In this document: positions 53,279 to 63,360 of the stretch, piece by piece
Position numbering within the stretch: the first letter of the stretch is position 1
How the letters are laid out: every line of letters starts with the position of its first letter
Assembly (NCBI RefSeq): GCF_000330705.1
Contig: NZ_ANAM01000008.1
Span: forward strand, 620,001 to 684,000
DNA from: Salinicoccus carnicancri Crm
GTDB taxonomy: Bacteria > Bacillota > Bacilli > Staphylococcales > Salinicoccaceae
Reading direction: 5' to 3'
DNA length: 64,000 nt
The notes under the pieces: generated by a model
Database searches by the model: none
What the model was told of the DNA's origin: nothing
The model's input: only the letters and a program-made list of their open reading frames with translations
Position numbers and translations under genes: made by a program

Positions 53279-54169
53279 ATGAACCAGGAACAGTTTGATA
53301 AAGTGAAAAACGGCAACGGTTTCATTGCTGCACTGGATCAGAGTGGCGGCAGTACACCAAAGGCGCTGAAAGCCTACGGCATAATGGAAGACTCATACTC
53401 CGGTGAAGATGAGATGTTCGACCTTGTCCATGACATGCGTACGCGCATCATCACATCCCCTTCGTTCAATGCCGATCAGATTTTGGGTGCCATCCTGTTC
53501 GAACAGACGATGGACAGGAAGATCGAGGGAAAATATACCGCTGATTATTTAGCCGGTAAAGGCATCGTTCCTTTCCTCAAAGTTGATAAGGGACTTGCTG
53601 ATGAAGCAAACGGCGTCCAGCTGATGAAGCCGATTCCAGACCTTGACAGCCTGCTCGAGCGTGCAAATGAGCGCGGCGTCTTCGGTACTAAGATGCGCTC
53701 AAATATTCTGGAACCGAATGAACAGGGCATCAGGGAAGTAGTGGACCAGCAGTTTGAAGTCGGCAAACAGATCATTGCCGCAGGACTCGTTCCGATCATT
53801 GAACCTGAAGTGAACGTCTACAGCGACAATAAGGACAAATCAGAGGAAATCCTTAAAAATGAAATCCAAAAGCATCTTGACCAGCTTCCTGAAGATCAGA
53901 ACGTGATGCTGAAACTTTCAATCCCGACCGTGGCGAACCTCTACAAGCCGCTCATCGATCATCCGCGCGTCGTCAGAGTCGTCGCCCTCTCCGGCGGATA
54001 TTCCCGCGAGGAGGCCAACGAAAAGCTGAAAGAGAACGAAGGCCTCATCGCGAGCTTCTCCCGCGCACTCGCATCAGACCTCAATGCAAACCAGTCCGAT
54101 GAAGAGTTCAACAAGGCACTGAAGGATGCTGTCGATACGATATACGACGCATCAGTGAACAAGAAGTAA
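53279..54169 (+). CDS. fda: Fructose-bisphosphate aldolase class I
   Basis: A 296-residue aldolase that interconverts fructose-1,6-bisphosphate with dihydroxyacetone-P and glyceraldehyde-3-P. It opens with the staphylococcal class I pattern ([17 protein letters not shown] at residues 14-30). The Schiff-base Lys is K212 in VMLKLSIPT, the same position as in staphylococcal class I aldolase. VLSGGYSRE-like [13 protein letters not shown] closes the active site. AAGGAG precedes the ATG at 53279; GTG 53270 is also in frame. It is monocistronic, with a terminator after it. Confidence 0.95.
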   Translation: MNQEQFDKVKNGNGFIAALDQSGGSTPKALKAYGIMEDSYSGEDEMFDLVHDMRTRIITSPSFNADQILGAILFEQTMDRKIEGKYTADYLAGKGIVPFLKVDKGLADEANGVQLMKPIPDLDSLLERANERGVFGTKMRSNILEPNEQGIREVVDQQFEVGKQIIAAGLVPIIEPEVNVYSDNKDKSEEILKNEIQKHLDQLPEDQNVMLKLSIPTVANLYKPLIDHPRVVRVVALSGGYSREEANEKLKENEGLIASFSRALASDLNANQSDEEFNKALKDAVDTIYDASVNKK

Positions 54170-54173
54170 TGAT

Positions 54174-54212
54174 GGCCGGCATTCCCTCCAGAGTGCCGGC
54201 ATTATATTTTTT
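54174..54212 (+). terminator. Terminator after fda
   Basis: GCCGGCA (54175-54181) and TGCCGGC (54194-54200) form a 7-bp stem followed by ATTATATTTTTT. Confidence 0.8.
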
Positions 54213-54223
54213 CACTTTTACAG

Positions 54224-54252
54224 TGGACATTTGTATGAATGTGATGTATAGT
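54224..54252 (+). promoter_or_regulatory. Promoter of cold-shock gene
   Basis: TGGACA (54224-54229) and TATAGT (54247-54252) are 17 bases apart. The resulting 5' leader is about 140 nt, the long untranslated leader typical of temperature-responsive csp mRNAs. Confidence 0.7.
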
Positions 54253-54400
54253 GTCCTTAATAAGATTTTTAAGTACAGCAATATCTAATTCACATGTTAC
54301 AAAGAGTAATCGTGACTAGACGGTACTTTTTGTAATGTGTGGATTTTTTTATTCCAGCGTATTTAGGATTATTATTAATAATTTTTGGAGGTCATCATTC

Positions 54401-54601
54401 ATGACACAAGGTACAGTTAAATGGTTCAACGCAGAAAAAGGTTACGGCTTCATCGAAGTTGAAGGCGGAGACGACGTATTCGCACACTTCTCCAACATCG
54501 AAGGCGAAGGCTACAAAACACTTGACGAAGGTCAAGCGGTAGAATTCAACATCGAAGAAGGTCAGCGCGGACCACAAGCTGCCAACATCGTAAAACTCTA
54601 A
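54401..54601 (+). CDS. Cold-shock protein, CspA family
   Basis: A 66-residue OB-fold protein, the standard length. RNP1 is KGYGFIEV (about residues 13-20) and RNP2 is DVFAHFSNI (about 25-33). It binds single-stranded RNA as a chaperone. The ATG at 54401 has GGAGG at 9 bases; upstream in-frame codons are not needed. A long leader and its own promoter and terminator make it a separate unit. The sequence is codon-biased as expected of a highly expressed gene. Confidence 0.95.
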   Translation: MTQGTVKWFNAEKGYGFIEVEGGDDVFAHFSNIEGEGYKTLDEGQAVEFNIEEGQRGPQAANIVKL

Positions 54602-54627
54602 TAATAATTAAGTTTTCGTTGGATTGA

Positions 54628-54663
54628 AGAACCTCCCGGGCATTTTGCCCGGGAGGTTCTTTG
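54628..54663 (+). terminator. Terminator after cold-shock gene
   Basis: GAACCTCCCGGGCA pairs with TGCCCGGGAGGTTC with almost no loop, followed by TTTGTG. Confidence 0.85.
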
Positions 54664-54737
54664 TGTTATGCGGGATTCCCTGGAAACGGAGGCCGGCAAA
54701 GAGCGTTGACGGCCTCCGTTCTGCCGCAGGTGCTGCC

Positions 54738-56018
54738 CTATTCCCTTATCTGTCCCGAGCCTTCGACTACATATTTATAGCTTGTGAGCGCCTCGAGTCC
54801 CATCGGACCCCTGGCGTGAAGTTTCTGTGTGCTTATACCTATCTCCCCGCCGAATCCGAACATCTCTCCATCGGTAAATCGTGTGGAGGCGTTGGCATAG
54901 ACTGCTGCGGAATCGACTTCATTCAGGAAATTCTGGATGGTCTGATAATCGGTTGCGGCGATTACATCCGAATGACCTGTGGAATATCCGTCGATATGGT
55001 CGATCGCCGCCTCATAGCCGTCGACGACTTTCACGGCAATCTCATACCCCAGATACTCTTCGCTGTAATCCGCCTCTGTTGCGGGCACGGCTTCAGAAAT
55101 CAGGCTGCATGTCTTTTCATCACCGTGAATCGCGACACCGGCTTCAAGCAATGCCTCTCCGAGTGCAGGCAGTTCCTTCTCTGCAATACTGTCATCAATG
55201 AGCAGTGTCTCCAGCGCATTGCACACGGACACTCTGTGAGTCTTCGCATTTATGAGCAGTGATTTCGCCATCTCCGGATCTGCAGACTCATGAATATACA
55301 GATGACAATTCCCTGTCCCTGTCTCTATCACCGGCACGGTGGCCTGTTTCAGCACGGTCTGGATGAGTCCGGCGCCCCCTCTCGGAATGAGGCAGTCCAC
55401 ATACTCATTCGCCTGCATGAATTCCGCCGCGAGTTCCCTTGAAGGGTCCGTGATCAGCTGTACACTTTCTTTCGGCACAGCAGTGCCGGACAATCCTTCC
55501 TGCAGTGCTTCAACAATCGCCCTGTTACTGTTCATCGCTTCCTTCCCGCCGCGCAGTATCACAGCATTTCCCGCCTTCAGGCACAGTCCCGAAGCATCCA
55601 CTGTGACGTTGGGGCGTGATTCATAGATGATGCCGATCACACCGAGCGGCACGCGCACCTTACCGATCTTGAGCCCTTGTTCATTGATCCACTGCCCTTC
55701 GTTCTGGGTCGTCGGATCGGTGAGTTCCGTCATCTGCCTGAGCCCGTCCTGCATGCCTGCCAGACGTTCTTCATTGAGAGTCAGCCTTTCAACCAGCGCA
55801 TCGCCCAGGCCGTTCTTTTTTCCGTTTTCGATATCTTTGCTGTTGGCTTCAAGAATCTTTCCAGCATGATTCTCCAAACCTCCGATCATCGCTTCAAGCG
55901 CCGCGTCCTTCTCCTTGGCGGAGAGTTTTCTCAGCACTTTCGCCGCATGTTTCGCCTTCGTTCCCAAGTTTTCAATTATAGCTTCTCCCGTCAGTACATT
56001 TTCAGTCATATGATTCAT
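54738..56018 (-). CDS. proA: Gamma-glutamyl phosphate reductase
   Basis: A 426-residue aldehyde-dehydrogenase-fold enzyme making glutamate-5-semialdehyde in proline synthesis. VRVPLGVIGIIYESRPNVTVDA (about residues 97-118) is the ProA signature. The catalytic Cys is in HRVSVCNALETLL near residue 250, and ASTRFTDGEMFGFGGEIGIST marks the C-terminal part. The ATG at 56018 overlaps the proB stop in ATGA; ATG 56009 is an alternative. Confidence 0.95.
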   Translation of the reverse strand: MNHMTENVLTGEAIIENLGTKAKHAAKVLRKLSAKEKDAALEAMIGGLENHAGKILEANSKDIENGKKNGLGDALVERLTLNEERLAGMQDGLRQMTELTDPTTQNEGQWINEQGLKIGKVRVPLGVIGIIYESRPNVTVDASGLCLKAGNAVILRGGKEAMNSNRAIVEALQEGLSGTAVPKESVQLITDPSRELAAEFMQANEYVDCLIPRGGAGLIQTVLKQATVPVIETGTGNCHLYIHESADPEMAKSLLINAKTHRVSVCNALETLLIDDSIAEKELPALGEALLEAGVAIHGDEKTCSLISEAVPATEADYSEEYLGYEIAVKVVDGYEAAIDHIDGYSTGHSDVIAATDYQTIQNFLNEVDSAAVYANASTRFTDGEMFGFGGEIGISTQKLHARGPMGLEALTSYKYVVEGSGQIRE

Positions 56019-56848
56019 TCATCCCCCTGTATCTGTAGTTCAGCTTCGTTCTTTTTGAATAAAGTCCCCGCATCCTGGCCGTTCAGAATATCGAATATGA
56101 TGTTCGGATTTTTTGCTGAAGTAATGATCATGGACTTGTTGATCGACATCATCTTCTGGGCCGCCCTCAGTTTCGTCTCCATCCCCCCGGTTGAGAACAC
56201 GGAGCCTGCACCGCCTGCCATGGACAGTATATCGGTATCGATTTCACCGACATATGAAATAAGTTCCGCTTCCGGATTCGTATGAGGATTGGAATCATAC
56301 AGTCCATCCACATCACTCATGATGATGAGAAGGTCCGCATCCACCAGTTCAGCCACTACCGCAGCCAGCGTATCGTTCTCTCCGAATTTTGTGCAGTGTC
56401 CTGATTCATCCACGGAAACCGCATCATTTTCATTGATGATAGGTATTATATCCTTGTTCAAAAGCGAATTGATGGATGTGTTACAATTAGCATAAGAGTT
56501 GGGGTAGTTGATGATATCCCGCGTCATGAGTATCTGGCCGACATATTGTTCATAGTGCTGGAAAAAACGGCTGTAAAGATTCATCAAAGCACTCTGGCCG
56601 ACGGAGGCAAGTGCCTGCTGTTCAGCAACCGCACTCGGATACTTATCCATTTTGAGTGTGCTCGCCCCCACACCGACCGCTCCGGAAGATACCAATACGA
56701 CTTCTTTTCCCTGCTGCTGCAAAGATGAACAGACGAAAGCAAGACGGTCAATCTTGTGGTAGTCCACCTTTGTCGGGGATTTCATTATGGAATTCGTACC
56801 AATTTTAATGACGACGCGTTTACATTCTTTTAAAATATCACGATTCAT
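56015..56848 (-). CDS. proB: Glutamate 5-kinase without PUA domain
   Basis: A 277-residue amino-acid kinase. RVVIKIGTNSIM near residue 12 and VLVSSGAVGVGASTL near residue 45 bind ATP phosphate, and FGENDTLAAVVAELVDADLLIIMSDVDGLY in pattern (about 150-180) is the glutamate-kinase signature. The C-terminal PUA domain found in E. coli ProB is absent, as in several Firmicutes. It carries out the first, feedback-inhibited step of proline synthesis. The start at 56848 has AGGAG 8 bases upstream. Confidence 0.94.
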   Translation of the reverse strand: MNRDILKECKRVVIKIGTNSIMKSPTKVDYHKIDRLAFVCSSLQQQGKEVVLVSSGAVGVGASTLKMDKYPSAVAEQQALASVGQSALMNLYSRFFQHYEQYVGQILMTRDIINYPNSYANCNTSINSLLNKDIIPIINENDAVSVDESGHCTKFGENDTLAAVVAELVDADLLIIMSDVDGLYDSNPHTNPEAELISYVGEIDTDILSMAGGAGSVFSTGGMETKLRAAQKMMSINKSMIITSAKNPNIIFDILNGQDAGTLFKKNEAELQIQGDE

Positions 56849-56883
56849 CCATTTCACTCCTATTGCTAAAGATAATGCTTTTA

Positions 56884-56911
56884 ATTATACAGAATATAGT
56901 ATAAAAATCCA
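56884..56911 (-). promoter_or_regulatory. Promoter of proBA
   Basis: On the minus strand TGGATT (56911-56906) and TATAAT (56889-56884) are 16 bases apart. TGAAAACGTTTTAT about 50 bases further upstream partly matches a cre site. Confidence 0.6.
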
Positions 56912-57039
56912 CCTAATATCTCCTATTATTCTCTTTTTTCTATAAAATAAAACGTTTTCATTGGTATAATTACACACATATGAACAATGAATCCTATATT
57001 TAAAAAATGACAACCCCAAACCTGTATATACTTCTTCAT

Positions 57040-57068
57040 AAAAAAGACCGGCCGAAAACCGGCCGGTC
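57040..57068 (-). terminator. Terminator after MecA-like PBP gene
   Basis: GACCGGCCG (57046-57054) and CGGCCGGTC (57059-57067) form a 9-bp stem followed on the minus strand by six T. Confidence 0.9.
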
Positions 57069-57075
57069 CTGCTTC

Positions 57076-59076
57076 CTATTCTTCATTCAGGTCATCGTGA
57101 ATTTCTGCAAATTTCCCTGCAGTGTATTCACTCATGCCGCGATCTTCAACATTCTCCACATAGAGGCTCATCATCATGTCTTTCTCTCCCTGGTCGTAAC
57201 CGATGAACCATCCGGTTTCAGAACCCCTTGACTCCTGGGAGACTTTGTTCTCGCTGGTACCCGTTTTCCCTGCAAACTCTGCGTAATCCCGCTCTGTATC
57301 ATCCGGGTGGTTTTCCGTAACCACCGCCCTCATCGCCTGTTCCAGATAGTCCAGGTTTTCCTGGCTGGAAATGCCTTCGATCTGCACTTCATCTTCAGAT
57401 TCCTTCAGGATGTGGGGCATGTACACATCACCGCCGTTGATGATGGCACTGTATATGGAAGTAATCTGTATCGGTGAAATCATCAGCTGTCCCTGCCCGT
57501 ACGCTGTATCTGCCAGCTGGATGTCACTTTCGATCGTCTCTTCGTTCGCCACCTGGCTTGTGTAGATCGGATAGTCTGTATCATAGACATGTCCGATGCC
57601 GAGATCTTCCATGCCCTGGATGAATGTTTCGGCTCCGAGCTCAAGTGCTGTCTGGGCCATGTAGATATTGTCAGAGTAGGTCAGTGCCCGTTTAAGATCA
57701 AATTCGCCGTCAATTTCGTGGTAGCGGTTGACCTGATAGCCCCCCCAGGAACCGTCTTTCTGCCATCCCTTTCCGGTGATGGTCCGTGTTGCATCCTTGT
57801 CAAAGCCATCTGAGTTCATCGCAATTATGGATGTCAGCATCTTCTGGGTCGATCCGGGGGACGTGGCCCGGTTGAACTTGTTAAGCAGCGGGTTATCCTC
57901 GTCTTCATTGAGGGCATCATAGTCGGACTGTGAAATGCCGAACATGAAGTCGTAGGGGCTTGGACTTGGATAGCTCACCGTTGCGAGCATATCACCGTTT
58001 GAAGGATCCATGGCGACACTTGCCCCTGAATCATCCTCGAGATTCGAGTAGATTGCCTGCTGGATTTCCCTGTCGATTGTCAGTTCAACATCCTCACCGT
58101 CTTCAGGTTCTTTGGAGAACAGATTTTCCACTTCTTCGCCGTTCCCATCAACGATTGAAATATTGTATCCGCGTTTTGGCCTGAGTTTCTCTTCATAGAG
58201 TTTTTCAATGCCGCGTTTGCCGATGATGTCTCCGGACTGATAATCTTCACCTTCCTCCATTTCCTCCTGCGTCACTTCCCCGACATGGCCAAGGAGGTGG
58301 TATGTTGCGTTATCCAGTGCGTATTCACGAGCCGGTGATTCTGTGACTGAAAGTCCGTTATCGCTGAATTTCTGCTTTTCCTCTTCAGTGAACCTGTGTG
58401 CGTCCTTGATCGGCACAAACATGCCGTCACTGATCCACTTCTGGTCAAACAGGCTCTCCAGGCTTTCTTCACTCATCTCAAGCTCACCGGCCAGTGAGAG
58501 GATATCCTCTTCGTTTGTTGAACCGGCAGTGTAGCCTACCGTTTCCTTCACACCATTGAATGCAAGTTCTTCACCGTCCTTATCAAGGATTTCACCGCGT
58601 TCCCCATTCAATGGTTCTACGTTGAGCTCATTATCCGCAAGACCTGGTATGATCATGTCCGGAGTCCATTCTACAAACCAGTCGTCCGCTTCATCATCAT
58701 ACGAAAGCAGAATTTCATACTCCCGCTTCAATTCACCATATGCCGTCTCCATCGTCAGTTCGCCGGCATATTTTTTGGTATCGTCAGAGGAATCCGCTTC
58801 GGATTCACTGAGGTTATCCAGTGTCACCTGCTCGACGCCAAGGCTTTCAAAAACCTGCGCACTCCGGTTCACCACTTCCTCCTCCGGGTATGAATCTTTT
58901 GCCCCGTTACTGACATATCCGTACATCCCGTCAAAATCCTGCGCCTCATAGGCAGCAGTGAAGCTGTCCAGTGTTTCATCTTCAGATTTCTGCAGGAGAC
59001 CGGAATTCAGTACCAGGAACACCGCTGCGCCGAGCGCCACAACCGCCGGACCTATCCACACTATTTTCTTTTTCAC
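57076..59076 (-). CDS. Class B penicillin-binding protein of the MecA/PBP2a type
   Basis: A 666-residue transpeptidase, two residues shorter than staphylococcal MecA. In order: membrane anchor (about 5-23), NTF2-like MecA N-terminal domain (about 33-140) ending WTPDMIIPGL, dimerisation domain with GERGEILDKDGEELA, then the transpeptidase (about 330-660). Active-site motifs are STQK (409-412, inside TSPGSTQKML), SDN (468-470) and KTG (604-606; MecA has KSG). GKGWQKDGSWGGYQVNRY also matches MecA closely. The start is GTG with GGTGAG just upstream. No mecR1, mecI or recombinase genes are nearby, so it appears to be a native chromosomal gene. Its beta-lactam affinity cannot be read from sequence. 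Confidence 0.88.
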   Translation of the reverse strand: MKKKIVWIGPAVVALGAAVFLVLNSGLLQKSEDETLDSFTAAYEAQDFDGMYGYVSNGAKDSYPEEEVVNRSAQVFESLGVEQVTLDNLSESEADSSDDTKKYAGELTMETAYGELKREYEILLSYDDEADDWFVEWTPDMIIPGLADNELNVEPLNGERGEILDKDGEELAFNGVKETVGYTAGSTNEEDILSLAGELEMSEESLESLFDQKWISDGMFVPIKDAHRFTEEEKQKFSDNGLSVTESPAREYALDNATYHLLGHVGEVTQEEMEEGEDYQSGDIIGKRGIEKLYEEKLRPKRGYNISIVDGNGEEVENLFSKEPEDGEDVELTIDREIQQAIYSNLEDDSGASVAMDPSNGDMLATVSYPSPSPYDFMFGISQSDYDALNEDEDNPLLNKFNRATSPGSTQKMLTSIIAMNSDGFDKDATRTITGKGWQKDGSWGGYQVNRYHEIDGEFDLKRALTYSDNIYMAQTALELGAETFIQGMEDLGIGHVYDTDYPIYTSQVANEETIESDIQLADTAYGQGQLMISPIQITSIYSAIINGGDVYMPHILKESEDEVQIEGISSQENLDYLEQAMRAVVTENHPDDTERDYAEFAGKTGTSENKVSQESRGSETGWFIGYDQGEKDMMMSLYVENVEDRGMSEYTAGKFAEIHDDLNEE

Positions 59077-59202
59077 TTTCTCACCCTAACATTAAAATCG
59101 AGATTAAGGTCATTATACAGAAATTCACCCGCTCCTGAAATCAATTACCTTCCGGATACAGCCTCAAACTCATACTCAGTACCCATTACAAACAAGTCCC
59201 AT

Positions 59203-59231
59203 TTGACCTATCATTGAATTTAGCTTACCAT
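59203..59231 (+). promoter_or_regulatory. Promoter of ferredoxin gene
   Basis: TTGACC (59203-59208) and TACCAT (59226-59231) are 17 bases apart. Confidence 0.5.
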
Positions 59232-59294
59232 TTAAATATATCAATTGATTAAGGGCAGAGCGCTTATGATATTCATAATTAGGAGGTAATTACT

Positions 59295-59534
59295 ATGGCA
59301 TATGTAATTCTTCAACCGTGCATGGAGGAAAAATCCGGAGATTGCGTTGAAGTTTGTCCTGTAGATTGCATAGAAGAAGGTCCGGACCAATTCTACATTG
59401 ACCCGGAAATCTGCATCGACTGCGGTGCATGCGTAACAGCATGTCCGGTGGATGCGATCGTGGAAGAGTATGAAATGACACCCGAAGACGAACCGTTCCT
59501 GGAAAAAGCCGAGAAATTCTACGGCATCAAGTAA
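59295..59534 (+). CDS. fer: Ferredoxin, seven-iron arrangement
   Basis: A 79-residue acidic ferredoxin. Cysteines fall at 9, 17, 21, 25, 40, 43, 46 and 50, with C-P after 21 and 50. This spacing matches seven-iron ferredoxins, where 9, 17 and 50 hold a [3Fe-4S] cluster and 21, 40, 43 and 46 a [4Fe-4S] cluster; Cys25 would be free. It carries electrons at low potential, for example to P450s or sulfur metabolism. AGGAGG precedes the ATG, and the gene stands alone with a terminator. Confidence 0.92.
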   Translation: MAYVILQPCMEEKSGDCVEVCPVDCIEEGPDQFYIDPEICIDCGACVTACPVDAIVEEYEMTPEDEPFLEKAEKFYGIK

Positions 59535-59554
59535 TGGTCACAATTCGACATACC

Positions 59555-59602
59555 GATTCCCCGGATACGGAAGATATTTCCCCCGTATCCGGGGAATTTT
59601 CA
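59555..59602. terminator. Bidirectional terminator
   Basis: ATTCCCCGGATACGG (59556-59570) and CCGTATCCGGGGAAT (59583-59597) form a perfect 15-bp stem followed by TTTC. It serves fer and the convergent M15 peptidase gene. Confidence 0.88.
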
Positions 59603-59603
59603 T

Positions 59604-60161
59604 TCATCCGGCGTCCTCCGCAGTCCGCCATCCTTTTTGAAGTTCATCTATGCTGAGACCGAAGTCCATCTGCAGATGGGGATAGTCGGGAAAATCCTCC
59701 CAGTCCCCGCCCCATTCAAACCCGAGCGATTTGGCAATATCTGCGACTTCAACCCAGTCAGCCTGCCCGTTACCGTTGCCATCATATGCCGTATCCCAGA
59801 TGATTTCCCCCTCGTCATCCCTCAGTGCAAAGTCGACGGCAAGTCCATAGTTGTGATAGGATTCTCCGCCTCTGGACCGCGTAACTATCTCACCTTCTGA
59901 AACGCGTCCCTGTTCATACAGTTCATCCTGCTGACTGACAGAACGGAACCCTTCTGTAATGACAGCATCTATGTTCCTTTCCGCCGCCCGGTCGAGCAGA
60001 ATATTTTTATGCTCCTCGACCGCCGGATGCAGTTCTTTCGGCATCGGCGCATCTTCATCAAACTTCTCGTATCGCCCGTCCATGCGGTTGCAGGCGGCAG
60101 CGAACATGACCAGAACCAGTAAAGCCGCCCCTTTGAGCAGTCTGTTCTTCCTGTCTTTCAT
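59604..60161 (-). CDS. M15-family peptidoglycan peptidase lipoprotein (CwlK/VanY-like)
   Basis: A 185-residue lipoprotein with a basic N-terminus and lipobox FAAAC (Cys24). The zinc-peptidase domain shows ITEGFRSVSQQDELYEQGR, then SYHNYGLAVDFALRDDEGEI with the His-Asp ligands, then DGNGNGQADWVEVADIAKSLGFEWGGDW with a Ca-loop-like insert, and PHLQM with the last His. The pattern fits L-alanyl-D-glutamate endopeptidases of the CwlK group more than VanY carboxypeptidases. It trims peptidoglycan stem peptides outside the cell. The start at 60161 follows AGAGG at 9 bases; ATG 60179 directly abuts another GAGAGG. Confidence 0.83.
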   Translation of the reverse strand: MKDRKNRLLKGAALLVLVMFAAACNRMDGRYEKFDEDAPMPKELHPAVEEHKNILLDRAAERNIDAVITEGFRSVSQQDELYEQGRVSEGEIVTRSRGGESYHNYGLAVDFALRDDEGEIIWDTAYDGNGNGQADWVEVADIAKSLGFEWGGDWEDFPDYPHLQMDFGLSIDELQKGWRTAEDAG

Positions 60162-60352
60162 ATATACATACCTCTTCATCCTCTCTTACGTTGAACTCTC
60201 TTTACACTTTCATCCACAAACAGCGGTGTTTTCAGGCATTTTTTGAACACTTTCATGGCATACCCCTTCAAGTAAGACTTATACAGCAGATGCTTTATAT
60301 GTTTATACCCTGTAACATTTTTAATAATTTCCTTTTACACATTTTTGTCATC

Positions 60353-60388
60353 AAAAAAAGACAACCCAAAAGGGTTGCCTTTTTCGAC
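60353..60388 (-). terminator. Terminator after groEL
   Basis: On the minus strand GCAACCC and GGGTTG pair around TTTT, followed by TCTTTTTTT. Confidence 0.88.
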
Positions 60389-60415
60389 ATTATTATACAA
60401 CAATGCAGTTGGTAC

Positions 60416-62068
<1,653 letters not shown>

Positions 62069-62105
62069 TCATATATTAATGTATTATCGTTCAATTATCA
62101 GCTGA

Positions 62106-62390
62106 TTATCCGATGACTGCCAGAATGTCCGTTTCAGAAACGATCAGATAATCCTTGTCTTCATGTTTGATTTCTGTGCCGGCGAATTTGGAATAAACCA
62201 CACGATCGCCTTCTTTAACTTCAAGTTCCACCTTATTGCCATTGTCCAGAACTCTGCCGGAACCTACAGCAACGACTGTACCTTCCTGCGGTTTCTCTTT
62301 TGCTGATTCAGTCAGGATGATGCCGCTTTTAGTCGTTTCTTCCTTTTGAGTCAGATCAATAACTACCCGATTGCCTAATGGTTTCAACAC
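62106..62390 (-). CDS. groES: Co-chaperonin GroES
   Basis: A 94-residue co-chaperonin. [26 protein letters not shown] in pattern at the start includes the mobile loop, and [24 protein letters not shown] closes the fold. GGAGGGC stands before the ATG. It leads the groESL operon behind a CIRCE element. Confidence 0.98.
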   Translation of the reverse strand: MLKPLGNRVVIDLTQKEETTKSGIILTESAKEKPQEGTVVAVGSGRVLDNGNKVELEVKEGDRVVYSKFAGTEIKHEDKDYLIVSETDILAVIG

Positions 62391-62429
62391 GTGAAAGCCC
62401 TCCTTAGATAAGTTAAAATAAAATGGATA

Positions 62430-62456
62430 TTAGCACTCGATCATACTTAGTGCCAG
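62430..62456. promoter_or_regulatory. CIRCE operator (HrcA site) with degenerate right arm
   Basis: TTAGCACTC, nine bases, then TAGTGCCAG. The left arm is a perfect match to the CIRCE consensus and the right arm matches 6 of 9 (GAGTGCTAA expected). It sits between the groES promoter and its ribosome site. Confidence 0.85.
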
Positions 62457-62457
62457 C

Positions 62458-62485
62458 AATTTAAATAATAATCAAAGTTGGTCAA
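62458..62485 (-). promoter_or_regulatory. Promoter of groESL
   Basis: On the minus strand TTGACC (62485-62480) and TAAATT (62463-62458) are 16 bases apart, directly upstream of CIRCE. Confidence 0.6.
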
Positions 62486-62565
62486 AAATGCAAGGATTTT
62501 CTCTTTGCTTTAACCTAACAATAATTTCATGTAAAATAAAGCTATTGAAAATTGGAGGTTCTATA

Positions 62566-63318
62566 GTGAGACAGCTGTACAGTGCACTAATTATCGTCGT
62601 ATTCATCGCGGTCCAACTGGCCGTGCTGCCAATATCATTCATACTGGCATTCACAACCCCCGGTATGACAGAAACAGAGATGCTCGATGCCATCATGCCA
62701 TACCAGGCCATTGCCTTTGCCATAGGCGTCATCATCGTGATTGCCATCGGGCATATCCACAAGAACAAAAACAGGATTGAACGCGGCAGACAATCCGATA
62801 TCCCGGTCACCATAGCATGGATCATCGGCGGTGTCTTCATTGCCTACGGTTCCCAGGTGCTGGCTGGACTCTTCAATGTCTATGTACTCGGCAATCCGCT
62901 TGAAAGCGAGAACACATCCGGAATCATTGAAATGATTGAATCTGCACCATTCATGATACTCGTCGTCGCACTGCTGGGTCCGATACTCGAAGAATACGTG
63001 TTCAGGCGGGCGATATTCGGTGAAATCTATGAAATGATACCCGGACCCAAAATCATTGGCTTCCTCGTCGCCGGATTGCTGAGCGGCCTAGTTTTTGCCC
63101 TTGCCCACTGGGATTTCACGCATATCGTAATCTATCTTGCCATGGCCTATGCATTCAGCTTCCTCTACATCATCAGCGGACGTCTGCTCGTGCCGATACT
63201 TGTCCATATGATCATGAACGGTATCGTGGTGCTGATCCAGGTTATCTTCAGGGATTACATTGAACAGCTCGAAGAGATACAGCAGGGGCTTGGCGTCATC
63301 ATCCAGCTGCTTATGTAA
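62566..63318 (+). CDS. mroQ: CPBP-family intramembrane glutamic protease, MroQ-like
   Basis: A 250-residue membrane protein with about seven segments. The CPBP active-site motifs are EEYVFRR (Glu142, Glu143, Arg147), FALAH (His181) and HMIMN (His214, Asn218). In Staphylococcus aureus, MroQ sits beside groESL and processes the agr peptide system; the same neighbourhood and motif positions are seen here. The start is GTG at 62566, set by GGAGG seven bases upstream. It is divergent from groES. Whether an agr system exists in this organism cannot be seen in the window. Confidence 0.85.
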   Translation: MRQLYSALIIVVFIAVQLAVLPISFILAFTTPGMTETEMLDAIMPYQAIAFAIGVIIVIAIGHIHKNKNRIERGRQSDIPVTIAWIIGGVFIAYGSQVLAGLFNVYVLGNPLESENTSGIIEMIESAPFMILVVALLGPILEEYVFRRAIFGEIYEMIPGPKIIGFLVAGLLSGLVFALAHWDFTHIVIYLAMAYAFSFLYIISGRLLVPILVHMIMNGIVVLIQVIFRDYIEQLEEIQQGLGVIIQLLM

Positions 63319-63319
63319 T

Positions 63320-63353
63320 GAAAAAAACGGATCCGGCCGGATCCGTTTTTTTC
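63320..63353. terminator. Bidirectional terminator
   Basis: AAAAAACGGATCCGG pairs with CCGGATCCGTTTTTT in a self-complementary stem. It serves mroQ and the convergent PPK2 gene. Confidence 0.9.
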
Positions 63354-63360
63354 ATTACCT

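Noticed and set aside
56940-56965. CcpA cre site upstream of proB
   Set aside because: ATAAAACGTTTTCA has the right core but mismatches at both conserved end positions, too weak to call.
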